A stretch of DNA of 64,000 bases, from positions 1 to 64,000 of the forward strand of contig MU008163.1 of assembly GCA_010909165.1 (NCBI GenBank), written 5' to 3'. The position numbers were made by a program, and so were the translations under genes. Shown here piece after piece: positions 22,745 to 34,524 of the stretch (within the stretch, counting starts at the first letter, position 1; each line of letters begins with the position of its first letter). The DNA comes from Anthoceros angustus. Its lineage: Eukaryota; Streptophyta; Anthocerotopsida; Anthocerotales; Anthocerotaceae. The notes beneath the pieces are model-generated. The model saw nothing but the letters and a program-made list of their open reading frames with translations. It was not told the origin of the DNA and did no database searches.

Positions 22745-23841
22745 TTCAGCGACGGCAGACGAGGCCAGAGCCACCGGCGCAGGTGGTCTGGGGAAGTCGA
22801 CGATGGTTACATCGTTGGAGGTGTGACTCGGAAGCCGGCGACCTTGCCAGTCGGCGGACATGAGGGCGGAAGAGAGGAAGGAGCTCTTCAGACAGCACCG
22901 GCATGCTCTGGTCGGCCTGCTTCTCCAGGTGCTTGAAGCCGGGAGCATAAGCATAAGTCAGGACTCCCCGACACGGTGGGCGTCAGTGCCTTGAACTGGA
23001 AGTTCAGCTCCAGGTGGGCGAAGCAGTTGTCGGGGTGATGCCGTAGCGGTGGCGAATGTTGTCGGATTCTGTGACGGGCACGACGAGCACGGAGAGGAGA
23101 ACTGGTCGTCCACATCGATGATGACGCCGTTGTGGTTCTGCGACCTGGTGACGGTCAGACCGGCGTGAGGAGCACTCCAGGCAGCGTCCTTCACGGTGGG
23201 CAGGATGATCGAGTTGCGTCCAGGGACATCACCAGGTAGTCCACGGAGTTGTCAAAGGTGGCCACCTGCAGCATTGTCGATGGACGTGTCTCAGATTGGT
23301 CGTCTGGGCCGTTTAACTGGATCCAAAAATTGTCCGCGAGTGTGGCCATTGTGCGAATCTTTGGGCTCTTGCTGGCGCTGATGTAGAACTGGTGATCGCC
23401 GAAGAGAATTCGAGGACTGCACCCAGGTGAAGTCGGGACATGTGGTCGGCCCTGCCGATGAAGTGGGCATTCACGCAGGTTAGAGTCGGAGACGATGCAG
23501 AAGTCGGCATCCTTGTGGCCATGGAAGTAGAACTGCTGGCCGTCGCTGCCCACGAAGACGGGGTCGTCCTTGATGCAACCTGGGTAGTAGCCCTGGCTGC
23601 AGGGCCTCGGCTTCACTTACTGGCTGCAAACACACAACATTCGCAATCAGGAACCGGACAACAGGGGGTCAATGCGGTAGTGCACAGCACCCTTCCATCA
23701 GTTGCAAATGATGGGCGGTAAAGCTCAAGTAGCTGCAGCTGCGGCGCACAAAACCCAGCTCGCAGAGTCGCTAATCACCTTCAGCATTGTTGGCAACAGA
23801 CAGTGCCAACACGCCACAATCACGGCAGCGAGCACCGCCAT
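22745..23841 (-). pseudogene. Root-cap protein B, unit-1 copy with frameshifts
   Basis: This copy has the same exon layout as the intact gene at 34525-35643: signal exon (MAVLAAVIVAVLA; here its start is near 23841), DDPVFVGSDGQQFYFHGHKD exon and a final Root_cap exon. Many single-base losses are seen, for example in the runs matching gaattccgaggg, gagagggagaac and gtcgggggtg, so the frame breaks in exon 2 and at least four times in exon 3. Conserved words still appear in alternating frames (NCFAHLELNFQFKALTP). It is either a decaying duplicate or a low-quality assembly of the same gene; losses concentrated in homopolymers favour the latter. Confidence 0.7.
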
Positions 23842-24359
23842 TACTGCTGCAAAGCCTTGCTTTCCTCGAAGACGATCTAGGATGGCAGAAAGCGTGGCAC
23901 TGTTGTGTCTGGCAGGAGCACGCTGAGCTTTATACTCACTCCCGCTTGACCTCTCGCAGGTCCAGACAACACCGGTTGCGTGAGGACAAATCCAACATGG
24001 CAAGGTCGCACATGTCTCGGGCTCGATTCCCATGCGGAGGTCTCGATATGGGCCTGTCGACCTCTGTTCCCATTGGTCAATCACGTCTATTTCCAGCCCA
24101 TGCGGGTGTAAATCTGTGTAGTGTTAACAGCCATCCAACCTTGCTTTGGTGGCCGTTGAAGGCGTCTCAAATTTACAATTCTTTAAGGGCGCCCAGGACA
24201 AGCCTGGGCTGTACTGGCAGAGCAGGCAAGTCGCCAACAATGAATGCTGGTAGTCACTAGTAGGTACTACACCCATACCCACAGGCTTCACCAAGTTGAC
24301 CCTTTCTTCTTTTCCGGAAAGCTACATACTGTAAACAACGCTGTAGCATTGGGCTGACA

Positions 24360-25150
24360 GAGGGCTGCAGGCTTTGGCTGGCATTCAAGGCTGGCATCAG
24401 TACGCCATCTTTCACGTGCCGGACAGCTAGGCTGGCAGCCCATGAATGCACAACGGACCAGTGCAGGCGTCCGGCAAACCCGATTTCACAACCCTGCTAC
24501 AGAATCTGTTGCCGAAATTGGGCTACGTCTCACCACCCGCGTCGGTGCAGGCAGCGGGGAGAATGTTTCCTGGCCCACCGTCCGCATTTAGACTCTTGGA
24601 GGCGATACCAGGGGTCGCATGCAGTAGGACTTCGTCATAACGACTTTTCTCTATGGCTATAAAATTTTCAACCCCGCACCGACGGTGCGCACCGTATTCA
24701 CATGTTTATGTGTTGTGGTGGTTTCCAGCCACAAATGCACCTAGGGAATGGGGAGCCACACTGGACGTATACGGACTTGGCGCGCTGTTCGTGATTCTTC
24801 TCATGATATATATACGCTGCTTCTTTATTAAAGGATGAGCTGGCCTTATTTTATATATATAAGAGGAAGATAACATTTAGTATAGTGCAGTGATTGGCAA
24901 AAGAGGCTAGAGATAGGTCTACCAATCCAAATTGGAAGTTGGACTCCCTGATATGTAGGACACATGCTTTTTCGCTAGCAACAGGTCTACCAATCCGAAT
25001 AGGAAGTTGACTCCATGATATGCAGTACACATACTTTTTTCTCAAAGGAGGACCTTGCAAGAAGGAAAAGATCTGTCATAATTTATATTATTCTTTTTTA
25101 TAAAATATCATTTAATCCAATCATTCTCTTTAGGGGGATTAAGCCATTTG
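24360..25150. repeat. LTR-like dispersed repeat, copy 1
   Basis: Shared with 36170-36960 (duplication) and, in much more diverged form, with 45780-46560. Landmarks in order are ggctggcatca, gtccgcatttaga, aacgactttt, a cacattc/gtgtt region, gtacggac-like words, ctttattaaaggatg, ttttatatatataagaggaa (TATA-like) and gttggactc. A TATA element followed by transcribable sequence fits an LTR or promoter-bearing repeat. No primer-binding site or terminal TG..CA was established. Confidence 0.55.
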
Positions 25151-26210
25151 CACTCCTTGCTGAATGAATATCCGTGCTGCTTTGACCATTAGATCACCAC
25201 CCCATCCTATAGCCCCATCCTATAGCCCCGTCCTATACCCCGTCCTATAGTCATTGACATGTATTAGGTTACCTTCATCGGCTCGGGTGCTACGCCCCAT
25301 AACTGATTGCTGAAGGTTATTGCTGAACAAGAGGAAGAACTCAAGGGGATGAGGGAAGCTAGAGGCCCGGCGCTGAAACACTTGTAGGATGCCATACTTC
25401 ATACATATAGCTCACTGTTACTGCCACCTGCACCTAGGGTTTCACAAGTGAGTCCTAGCAAAGCTCGCTATGCGAACGCCATCGAGGCGCAGCAACAAAG
25501 CTGTGCCAAGCGACCAGCAAACAAGTTTAACTTGGTTTCACGAGCAAACAAGGAACACGCCGGGGACTAACTACTCACCGCCGGGCAAGTAGAGGAGGAA
25601 GAGCACGAACCCAAGGCCGTCAGTGAATCCGTGCCAGCGCAACCAAGAGGAGGACGATTGGGAGGGCATTCCGGATGCCATCCGATCGAGCGCACCCCCT
25701 CTCCACTAAAGGAGATTTGGGAAGAAAATCCTCTACCTGCCGATCGTGGGCACCCAGGAGGAGACCGCAACCACGGCCGCATCAAAGGAGCTAGAATCAC
25801 CAGAAGAAGACCACAAGAGGCGACGGATCAACCCAGTTGCACCAACGGAGCAACGCCACTGCGCAGGGTCGAAGAAGAAACCGGTGGTCGTAGCCACCGC
25901 ACTGAAAGATCGTACCACTACCGGTGATGAAGAGCGGGCGGAGTTGGTTGTCCGTATGGCGGAGCAGATGCCGCCTAAGGAGCTGGGGACACCGCGAACC
26001 TCACCCCGGTGGTGTCCTTTCCCCACTAGAGAGAGGAAAGAGCTAGCTCCGACTCTTCACCCTGCCAAACCCCATGTGACGGAGAATGGGAAGGAGTTGG
26101 CCGCCAAGAGGGCCAAAGAAGTAGAAGGGCCGGCGCGGACATCCGGGAGCTAGGCCTCCTGCTAGAGGCGGAGTAACCACGGGACCAGCCTCAAGGCGGT
26201 CCGGCACAAG

Positions 26211-26846
26211 ATGGTGGGTAGGGGGATACCACGGAGGGATTTGAAGGAACCCCGGCGCAGTGGGAGGGGCCCACTGTGTTGCGTGGCCGATGGAATAGCG
26301 TGGAGCCTCTTCCGCACCACAGAAAAAACGCAGGTGGTGGAGGCCACGGGGCAGCGTATGATGGAGCTGCAAGGCCAAGTGGAGGCAACCCAAGCAGCCA
26401 AGAAGAAGGCGGAAACCCTGGTGCGGGCGGAGGAAGAGAAGCGCCGGGCGGCGGAGCGGGACACTAGGTCCGTTCCTCAGGACCGAGCTAAGGTCCTACA
26501 GCTGTTCGAACAACTGAAGCAAACACAAGAGGCTAGGGACCGGGCAGAGGCCTTGAGCCACGAGTTGGGCCAAGCACGGCAGCAGGCGGAGGAAGCTCTC
26601 AGGGCAAAGGAGGCCGCTAGGAGGGTCGCAGAGGAGGCCGCTAGGAGGGTCGCTAAGGAGGCCAGGAAGGATGCTGAGTCTACCCAGCGAAGGGAACGTG
26701 AGGCCTTGGAGGCAAAGCTGAAGGAAGGAGAAACAATAGAAGAATTGGGTGGATCGAGAGTATTACCATCGAGACAGGATCCGGCTACGGGAGGAGGCCG
26801 GAGCAGCCAAAAACCAGTTACTGGAGTTAGAGCAGGAGGTCTCTGA
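26211..26846 (+). CDS. Coiled-coil ORF of the retroelement-like block
   Basis: The 211-residue frame is dominated by heptad-like Ala/Arg/Glu sequence: ELQGQVEATQAAKKKAETL, RAKVLQLFEQLKQTQEARDR, LSHELGQARQQAEEALRAK and a repeated EAARRVAEEAARRVAKEA. It starts inside the block at a doubtful ATG and probably continues in another frame after about 26745 (REEAGAAKNQLLELEQEVS). No enzymatic motif is present. The counterpart at 38.0-38.7 kb is shredded by indels, and a diverged paralogue lies at 43240-43638. A structural gag-like protein is a reasonable guess. Confidence 0.4.
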   Translation: MVGRGIPRRDLKEPRRSGRGPLCCVADGIAWSLFRTTEKTQVVEATGQRMMELQGQVEATQAAKKKAETLVRAEEEKRRAAERDTRSVPQDRAKVLQLFEQLKQTQEARDRAEALSHELGQARQQAEEALRAKEAARRVAEEAARRVAKEARKDAESTQRREREALEAKLKEGETIEELGGSRVLPSRQDPATGGGRSSQKPVTGVRAGGL

Positions 26847-27349
26847 CCTTCGCAGAGACCTGGAGCCCTTGGAGCAGGCCCGGGCCACACACATGAACGA
26901 GATGCTCGAGAGGCTAGTAGAGCTGATGGACCTCTGAACTAGAAACCAGGATGCAAAGGAAGCGACGCCAAGCATGAGAAGGGAATTTGAACGACGCCCA
27001 AGTGACAGAGAAGAATGAGGCTCCAGGAACAGTGGCCTCTCAAAGATAGGGGTTATTCTCCATTAAAGGGGTTTGGGTCCCTAAAGACCAAAAATGACCT
27101 CAAAACGGGCCAAAATGCATCATCTTTAGCAAAACCACTCTTAGACATGTACCGAAAGACATTGACCATGTTATTTTCTCGTGAATACTTACGCTATGTG
27201 GTTGAAGCCAAGAAGGTTCATGGATTTCACCTTCACAAGGAAGGGATTTCAAGGATTTTAACAGGTGCTAGGAATCCTAAACACCTCTTTCGCAGCGATA
27301 GTACTTCCTAAAGGTGAACAGGGCAAACCAAACAAAATTAGTCCAGAGC

Positions 27350-27685
27350 AAACCGGACGTCCGCAACCAACACGCAAAGTAGCAATCAAGCGAAAGAGAA
27401 CCGCACGGACGTCCCAATTGTGAGAGAACATTAACCGATAGCTTGATCATGGCCATCTCGAGAGGACCAAACTACGACTCTAAAAGTAGCCGACGTCTGC
27501 ACCGTGAGTACACAACCCCGGATCTCCATTGTTAGAGTGAAAACATAGAAGGAATTGGAACAATGCGCGGACGCTCGCACATTGGCGCGAGTCTCAAAAG
27601 CTCGCCGGACGTCCGGCGATTGGAGACCCCAATCTTGTGGCGCCCGTGAGATGGAAATGGTGGAGTGGATGCGGACGTCCGCAGA
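27350..27685. repeat. Cluster of GGACGTCC palindromes
   Basis: The palindrome ggacgtcc or a one-to-two-base variant occurs near 27355, 27412, 27484, 27571, 27605 and 27673, each in a local cgg-ccg context and separated by 30-90 bp of AT-richer DNA. The unit-2 counterpart (39100-39425) has the same set, often as ggacgtccggcg. The arrangement immediately precedes the 5S-like modules. Confidence 0.7.
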
Positions 27686-27740
27686 CATCTATATTTATTG
27701 TCTCTCATATCGGATAGGTGCAGATAGACTCAATGGCAAG

Positions 27741-27932
27741 AACTCCAAGGTTAAGCACCCCGGTCGGATCAGTACTGGATGGGGTGCTTGACTTGGTGCT
27801 TTTAGAACTTCGCTTATGCACTCTTGGGATTAGTACTAGGATGGCTTGCTTGTTTTTGGCGCTTTGAAAACTTTGTAACAACTCCACTGTTAAGCAACCT
27901 AGAGGCGTATCAATACTAGGATGGAGTGTTGA
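27741..27932 (+). repeat. Three tandem 5S-rRNA internal-promoter-like modules
   Basis: Modules start at 27741, 27806 and 27880. The third is clearest: AACTCC, 3 bases, GTTAAGC, 18 bases, TACTAGGATGG, which is exactly the spacing of box A and box C in plant 5S rRNA. The first has AACTCC, GTTAAGC and TACTGGATGG. The second has AACTTC, TTATGC, CTTGGG and TACTAGGATGG. Each module is followed by a similar tail (ttggtgcttttag, ttggcgctttgaaaa, agtggtttgaaaa). They are too diverged to be 5S genes. They resemble the 5S-like regions known from Cassandra TRIM elements, but tripled. Confidence 0.7.
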
Positions 27933-29805
27933 TTTTAGTGGTTTGAAAAATTTGTAAATCATCCCTATCTAGGCGTAAAGTCATGAATATTATTTTTGAA
28001 AATCATTTGTTGGTTGATGTTATATTCCCACATTCGCTTTGTATACAACATGTAAAACCTTTTGGCCTTACTCTATGTGCCCTTCCGATGACTTGCTGGA
28101 TCTCTTTGATTGGTGCGCCAAATGTCCGGCTCATTCGAGTTTGATGCACGATAGATGCATAGGCCTTGGTTTCTAGATGAGCTACATTTTCCAAAATTCG
28201 ACATGTATGATGGTGGTTTCTAATGGCCAACCTTTTGAAGACGACAAATGTTTCACAATGTTTTGCAGAGAAGCAAGAAAATAAATAGAATAGATGATTT
28301 GTCCTTGAGTAATGAAAGCTTGATGCAACACAACATAAGAGAGCATCTGCCACCGCGAGCCCTAGTGAGAGCCGAGTATCTCAAGAAAGAGGGCTAGTCC
28401 CGAAATGGGGTTTTGACCAAATGGTGAGTATTTCAAAGTGAGGCTCAAGGAGGACTTCTATACCCACCGTGACGCCCACTTGTGGGCGCAGCTAGGTGTT
28501 CAGAGAACTATAGCCAAGCTTCGCCAGAGATTTTGAATTTAAGATCCGACTTGCTCCATGTGCCACCCATGGATAGATTAAGGTTGAAAGCAGACGGACT
28601 TGACAAGAAGAAATGTAAGCTCAAGAGTTTGATCAAGAACGGTTGAGGAGGCCTCACCATCCTTTACCTTGTCCAATTCTCGCTGGGCCCAATGCCGCAG
28701 ATCTGCGCGGCTTATCTCCGACCGAGGGGCCAGTCGACAGGTATGCCCGCCCTGGGATTGCTCAATCACGGGTTTGAAAAGAGAATTGATGTGAGTGCGC
28801 GTGGCAAGTGTGCACAAGCAACTTGAACGAAAGTGCTTGCCTACACAAGTATTGACGCAACCCTCTCCAAACCCGGTATTGCACCTCTTGGAGTATAAGT
28901 GCCGGACCTGCACTCCACTCTTTGAGCATAAGTGCGCCACCATCCGCCACTTGGTACAAAGGTGTGTCCGCTGCGACGGTGGGCACATTAGGTCTTCCTT
29001 GGATGCATGGGTGGGTTCGCAAATCACTAAAAATGTTGAAATGAGACATGCATTTCGGATGGTTAGCCAAAATGGGGTTCGGAGACAAACCCCTATGCTG
29101 AGAAACACTGTTAGGGCAGGATTAGGGCCCTAGAGCAGGAGATGGACCGACTACAGTTGAGTCTTCAGGCGACGGAGACCATGTGTCGGGATAGGAGGTT
29201 GGAGATAGACCAGCTAACGAAAGAGCTTGATGAAGCCAACCGACTGGTGCAAGTGCTGGAGAGACTCCAGCGAGAGGTGAACTGCCTGGGTGACGAGATG
29301 GAAGACTGACGAAAGCATCAGGCGGAGGAAGGCAGACGGGTTGTCCAGCTATGTCGGGCAGAGGGCTAGGTCCGCCTCCTGATGACGCATATGAGGGACC
29401 TCAGGACAGAGCAGGAAAGGGAGCGGGCCAATGAGAGAAAGTTCTGGCAGAGGCCTCTCTCGACGCTGCCCAAGATGCCACGCGAGCGAGACTCGAAGAG
29501 CTGGATGGCGAAATGACGCAACGGGCCATGGAGCATGCACACCTACTGCAGCATCAATGGAGGTGGGAGTACTGTGTGCTAAGGGCACATGTGGAGGAGG
29601 CTACCTAGCAGGTGGACTCGGACTTTGCCTACTGCCATGCAAAGCTATTAAAGGCGAAGTGCGGTCCATCGAAAGCGGAGGCAATGGACTACAGGAGGAG
29701 TCTGAGAGCCACAGTGAAGAAGAAGAGCCGGAGGAGATCATATAGGGAACCTCGACGCCTGCTCACAAACGGAGCACGAGAGGCCGAGCCCTCAGAGGAG
29801 GGCGC

Positions 29806-30294
29806 GTGAAATCACGGGACATGTGGTCCGCCCGGCGCCCGATGAAGTGCGCATTCACGTGGAGATTGAGTCAGCGACGATGCAGAAGTCGGCGTCCTTG
29901 CGGCCGTGGAAGTAGAACTGCTGCCCGTCGTTGCCCACGAACACCGGGTCGTCCTTCACATCCTGGTGCCAAGGATTGCACGGCTGGGTCCCCTGGCATG
30001 CCCTGGCTGGATGCCCGTGCCCTGGCTTCGATGCCCGTGCCCAGGCCCGTACTTGTAGCCAGTCTTGCCTTCCCTTTGAGCTGCAATGCAAGCACAACCC
30101 CCAGAGTCACGTCGCATTCCAGCAAGCATATCCAGGAACAAGGCTGCTCGAGAGCGACTGCCACAGAAGGACATTGAAGCACCCTGGGACAAGCACGTTC
30201 GACTCGCTCAGACACTCATGCTCACCATCGACATTCAAAGCCGCGATGAGGGCCAGGAAGGCCACCGCGAGGAGAGGATCACGGCCATCTTCTG
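29806..30294 (-). pseudogene. Root-cap protein A, truncated unit-2 copy
   Basis: Contains the signal-peptide exon and part of exon 2 (Gly/His/Pro repeat, DDPVFVGNDGQQFYFHGRKD) but is cut at 29806 by the duplication junction, so the rest of the Root_cap domain is absent. It also lacks several bases in the GHPKP repeat, and the first ATG region reads tctggcg instead of tcatgg. It cannot encode the full protein. Confidence 0.85.
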
Positions 30295-30837
30295 GCGTGG
30301 TGGGCTGCAGGGGAGGGCCCGTCGAATCGCCCACAAACACTAGGCAAGGCGAGCTCTGATACCAAGTGTGAGAGGTGGGGGATTTATGCGCTTGCTCCAA
30401 GAGCGAGGTGCATTAAACTGGCGGGAGGTGGGCCAGTTCCACGGGCCCCTCCTGCTGAGCGCGCTGCTCTACACTTGATTCCAGCTGTCTCAAGCATGCC
30501 TAAAAATAGAAGCATGAGAATGGTAGGTGGCTCACCTTGTCCTCCGCCACCAGAAGAGGAGTGGGTTCCTTCACCCACCCAGAGCGCTGCCTTTGCCAGG
30601 AGCTCTGGCCCGTAGAATCCTTCGCCCGCTCACAGCGCGCTGGCTTGATTGGCACTGTCATCGCACCATCGCGGAAGCCGCAGAGACAAACGATTTTCTT
30701 TTCGTGAAACAAAGACGACCCCAGTTCTTCCGCCTGCACCAGAATATTCAATGGACAGGAGAACATGGCTTGAGATGATTTTGCAGGAGCCAGACCCCGC
30801 CTTGAGGCGTGAAAAAAGGAGAATTCTATAAAAAACT

Positions 30838-32354
30838 TACGAACATATCCAGCCCTCGGTATCTTGTGGGCGAGTGGATGGGCTGCTTGCTGCAGTGCTG
30901 AGACAGGATTGAGCCCTCGTGTTTCTACTGGAGGAGGAGAACTGACATGTGAGGCCAAGAAATGATGCAGAAGTACAAGTATATCGATTTGCAACTCTGA
31001 TGCTGTTCATGTTCTTACTTGTAGAAGACATGCGTGGCATGCATGGTTCCAGCATGCCACGAATGGGCCTCTTGAAGGCTGCGTCCGCCTGCTGCAGCAG
31101 CAGTCATCCAGCAGCGAACAGGTGGTGGGTGATACATGATTCCCTCTGATCGGATCTCCATCTGGCATGTTTCGGAGATGTCCGAGGACTCCCGTCCATG
31201 GGGCGGCTGTGAGGAGGCGAGGCTGCGGATCGAGAGCGCCAGGCTGGCCAGTTCGGATCCGATGTCCATCAATCCCTGCTTGAACAAGTGTCGGATCCTT
31301 GTCAAACTTTTAACGCATCGCTGTGAAAGACCAGAATTCCGCTGTCGATCTCCACGGCGCCACTCCCAAAGCTAAAATGAGCATCCGGACAAAGTACGCA
31401 CCCAGGGCAGCACATTTTCCAAGACATGCGGACCCCATCATCTGGCGATGGCGGTCCGGTCAATGGGCGGTTACCTCCGCCCATCTGTGGACCGATTCAG
31501 GGGTCTTGATGGCCCCGGGATGAAGATGTGAGCGAAATCAGGGTCATCCATTGTTCTGTCTTCGACATGGGAGGCCTTGGTGGTGCCTTCGTCTGAGGAG
31601 TTTCTGTTATTTCGGTTTGGGCAGTGGTTGTCTGTAAGAGCCCGGATCCGATGAGCTGTGTTCGGTTTTGAATTTCGTAGCTGCTGGCGGTTTCGGATTT
31701 CTTTGATGGTGAGATTCTACTTTGTGCACGCCTTTTTTGGAGGACTTTGGTGTTCTTGTACTTGAATCTTGTTTGGGATTAGGACCAGGACCTTCTGCTG
31801 GTGGGGAAAGTGGCCCAAGCTTCGAGGTCGCTTTGTTGTATGTTCATCTGTGACAGCGGCAGCAGGAGGCTTTGGATAATGTGCTGCAGCAACAGCTGGG
31901 AGGCGTGCTGTACTTCCAGGCCCTTATTAAGCTTCCACTGCTGCTGCAACTGTTGTGCGGCCTGCATCCTCCATCCCCTGTGCTGCTGCAAGGCGTAGGT
32001 CGATTGCACTACGTCTGTCCAGGGCATAAAGATCCCTCCACTGGACCCTTCCTTGCACGCTCCCATCTCCTCTGCTGCACCAAGATATAGGTCGATTGGG
32101 CAATCTCCGCTCCGTCTCTGGTGTTGCTGGAATATTGAGATCGAATGCATGCACCATTTTCACCTCTGGTACTGCTACAATACTGACCATCTGCAGGTTC
32201 CACCTCCGGTACTGCAAGAATCCATGTTGCTCCATTTGCGTTGGAATGCAGGATTATAAGGTAGTGTGATAAGCTAACGGGTCGAGCAATGCTCCATTCG
32301 AGCACACGGCTTTTGACCTTTCGGTTGCTGCGGAATTTCTCCCGCTGAAGTGGT
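30838..32354 (-). pseudogene. EAR-like-motif gene, unit-2 copy with frameshifts
   Basis: Corresponds to 19030-20586. The same blocks are visible (HAFDLNIPATPE, IDLRLAAAQGME, MCCPGCVLCPDAHFSFGSG, LFKQGLMDIGSELASLALS), but small deletions break the large exon several times. One in-frame loss removes the AFDLSI motif near 32187. In contrast the LFKQGL block remains open. Decay and assembly error cannot be told apart here. Confidence 0.5.
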
Positions 32355-34524
32355 CCACCTGCTGCCCATCTCACCAGCGATGTTCGTGCAATTCGGCTGG
32401 GTTCGGTCCCTTCTTCCCCTGGTGATGACAGGAATGTAGCGGGTTATCACAGTCGGTTGCGAGAGATTTCTTCCGCGCGAGACAGTTCGAAATAAAACTT
32501 AGTGATCACTGTCACACACACGTCTCTGCTTCTCTACGGACAACAGAAGCAAGAAACAGGCTCGGAAAAGAGATTCTGTGAGACACCTGCTGCACCCTGA
32601 AGTAAGTACCATAGCCTTATTTCCTTGGTCTCACTGAAATAGCTCAAACGGCGATCACTGCATAGCCTGGATGAGGAAGAAAGACTTTGGCTATCACACG
32701 GGTTGAATAATGAATCTCAGAGTCCAGTAGAAGGGCTTAGGCTTGACCCAACAAACCATTGGACACCTCAAGGTGTTCACCATCATGTTTTGTCCCTCCA
32801 CTTCCTTGTGGCAACAATCAGGAGACACCACCGCCAGATTCTTCTGTCTGGGCTACGGCACGTTACAGGCTCATACGCAAACACACACACGCGTGCAGAA
32901 TGAATGAAAGCGCATGTGTATGCGAGGGTACTCAAGCACGAAAGACATCACGGTCACTCAGACATCACCGTCACTTAGACCTTCCACATAAAATGCATCT
33001 GGTCCTGGCAAACGTTTTCAGCTAATCCTTCCAACAGAGACAATCTGCTGTGCCAGCTACGGAGACAAACGACGACGCGGTAGGAGAATCAACGGAGGAG
33101 ACAGAAGAAAAGGTGATTGCTCAACCCTACTGAGTTTGTCCGTTGCCTCTGTTGTGATACAGAACTTCTTTAGGTCCTAGTACCCCATCGACATCAGGAA
33201 ACGCCTCGGGTCTAACAACAGCTTGAGCAGCGGATGTGAAGGAACCTGTGCTATCACATGAGATAACCTGCGTCAGTTGGATAGCCTATTCTACTAAGAT
33301 CTCAACTCCCCCAAGATCTGCCAAGGAGCAGAAAGTGAAAGTGGCGAGACCGTTCCTTCCCTTAAATAAAGACCAACCCATGGATACCAGGTGCCCCAGA
33401 ACTCTTAGCAGTGCCTGATCGAGCCGGGATCATAAACTAGATACAAACCAACAGCAACCGCTTGATTCCAGATATTGGAGCTGGGGAATTCGTTCCCAGA
33501 TAAACCATCCAAAAGAGACCAGCGGCTGCCCATGTTCAGGAAACAAACGACAATGCAGCAGGGGCATCAACTTAGGAAATAGAAGAAAAGCTAATAGCTC
33601 AATCTTACCACAGTTTGACTTACACCTCTGTTCTGGTACATATCCCCGTCTTGTTCAGATACCACGGCCCACCTGGTGCCAGGAAATGCCTCTATAAGTA
33701 GCCTGTGCAATCAGCCATCGCTTTAACTTAGCCTCAGCATACACAAGATCTCGACCCCGCCAACGTGATCCCACATATCGGACATGAGGAATTCGGCTTT
33801 ATTCAGCTAACCGTCCAGCAAGTACCCACTGCCAACGAGGTGAAGAGCAGCCATCTAGAGGACGAAAGGAAAGCTGTTAGCTCACCCTGCAGAGTCTGTT
33901 TCAGGCCACGTCTTGAGATAGATATCCTTTCGTCTTGATACGCCTCAGCAATCCTGGTACCCCGAGATCACAACTGCAGCCTGAGTAGTAGGAGTGGAGG
34001 AGCCTGTGTGCAGTCACATTAGTGAGCTTGCGCAAGATCATCATAAGTACACAAAATTTCAAGACCTCCAGCCACCTAATGCGTCCACCGATTTTGTCTC
34101 TAGCCGCAAAAGTCAAGTCAGTAGGCTGTTCAAGAGAGACGCGCAAAACGAAGTAGTTTGAAATTTTGGACAAACTTGAACCTGGTATGCAGGTTCCCAC
34201 CGTTGACATCAGCCATTTGAACCTCTTTCTGGGCGTTCCCCTCGAGGTTTCACCTCTTTGGGTGTTATTATGGGGAAAGTACGAAATACACATCCCACTA
34301 GCCTATGCAAAGACAATGCAAATCTCGTCAGCACTCGGAGTCCAATTCCGTCCATGATCTCTCCCCTTGCCTGCATTTGTGGCAAAGGGGAGACGGCACG
34401 GACGGCATCGCTCTAGACATGACGCGACTGACCATCTGCCTGCATTTATGGACGCACACCGATTGTGCAAGATTGCACGCACGACTTTCCGATCAAGTCC
34501 AAAATTCGCTGAATTGGGTTACAT

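Larger units (their letters stand above)
17942..29805. repeat. Tandem duplication, unit 1 (11,864 bp)
   Basis: The sequence from gtgaaatcacgggac at 17942 restarts at 29806. Unit 1 runs from within exon 2 of root-cap gene A to an acidic ORF of the retroelement-like block (ctcagaggagggcgc). The left boundary, the junction and the right boundary of unit 2 share only GTG, a microhomology. Long stretches (about 20.5-22.4 kb) are almost identical to the partner. Other parts carry many small indels, and 26.15-29.6 kb is strongly diverged. Confidence 0.95.
25440..29805 (+). mobile_element. Retroelement-like block, unit 1
   Basis: This GC-rich block contains a basic/acidic ORF at 25746-26153 (EETATTAASKELESPEEDHK), a long coiled-coil ORF, an AT-rich stretch with GGACGTCC palindromes and three 5S-promoter-like modules, then more coiled-coil sequence near 29110-29310 (RLEIDQLTKELDEANRLVQ). 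A stop-broken tail around 29500-29750 reads HLLQHQWRWEYCVLRAHVEE. Coiled-coil gag-like ORFs without recognisable protease, RT or integrase are common in plant non-autonomous LTR elements. I see no RT or integrase motif, so the class is inferred. Confidence 0.45.

Noticed and set aside
27741-27932. Functional 5S rRNA genes
   Set aside because: Only the internal promoter region is similar; the 5' and 3' stems of 5S rRNA are absent and the modules are ~70 bp, not ~120 bp.
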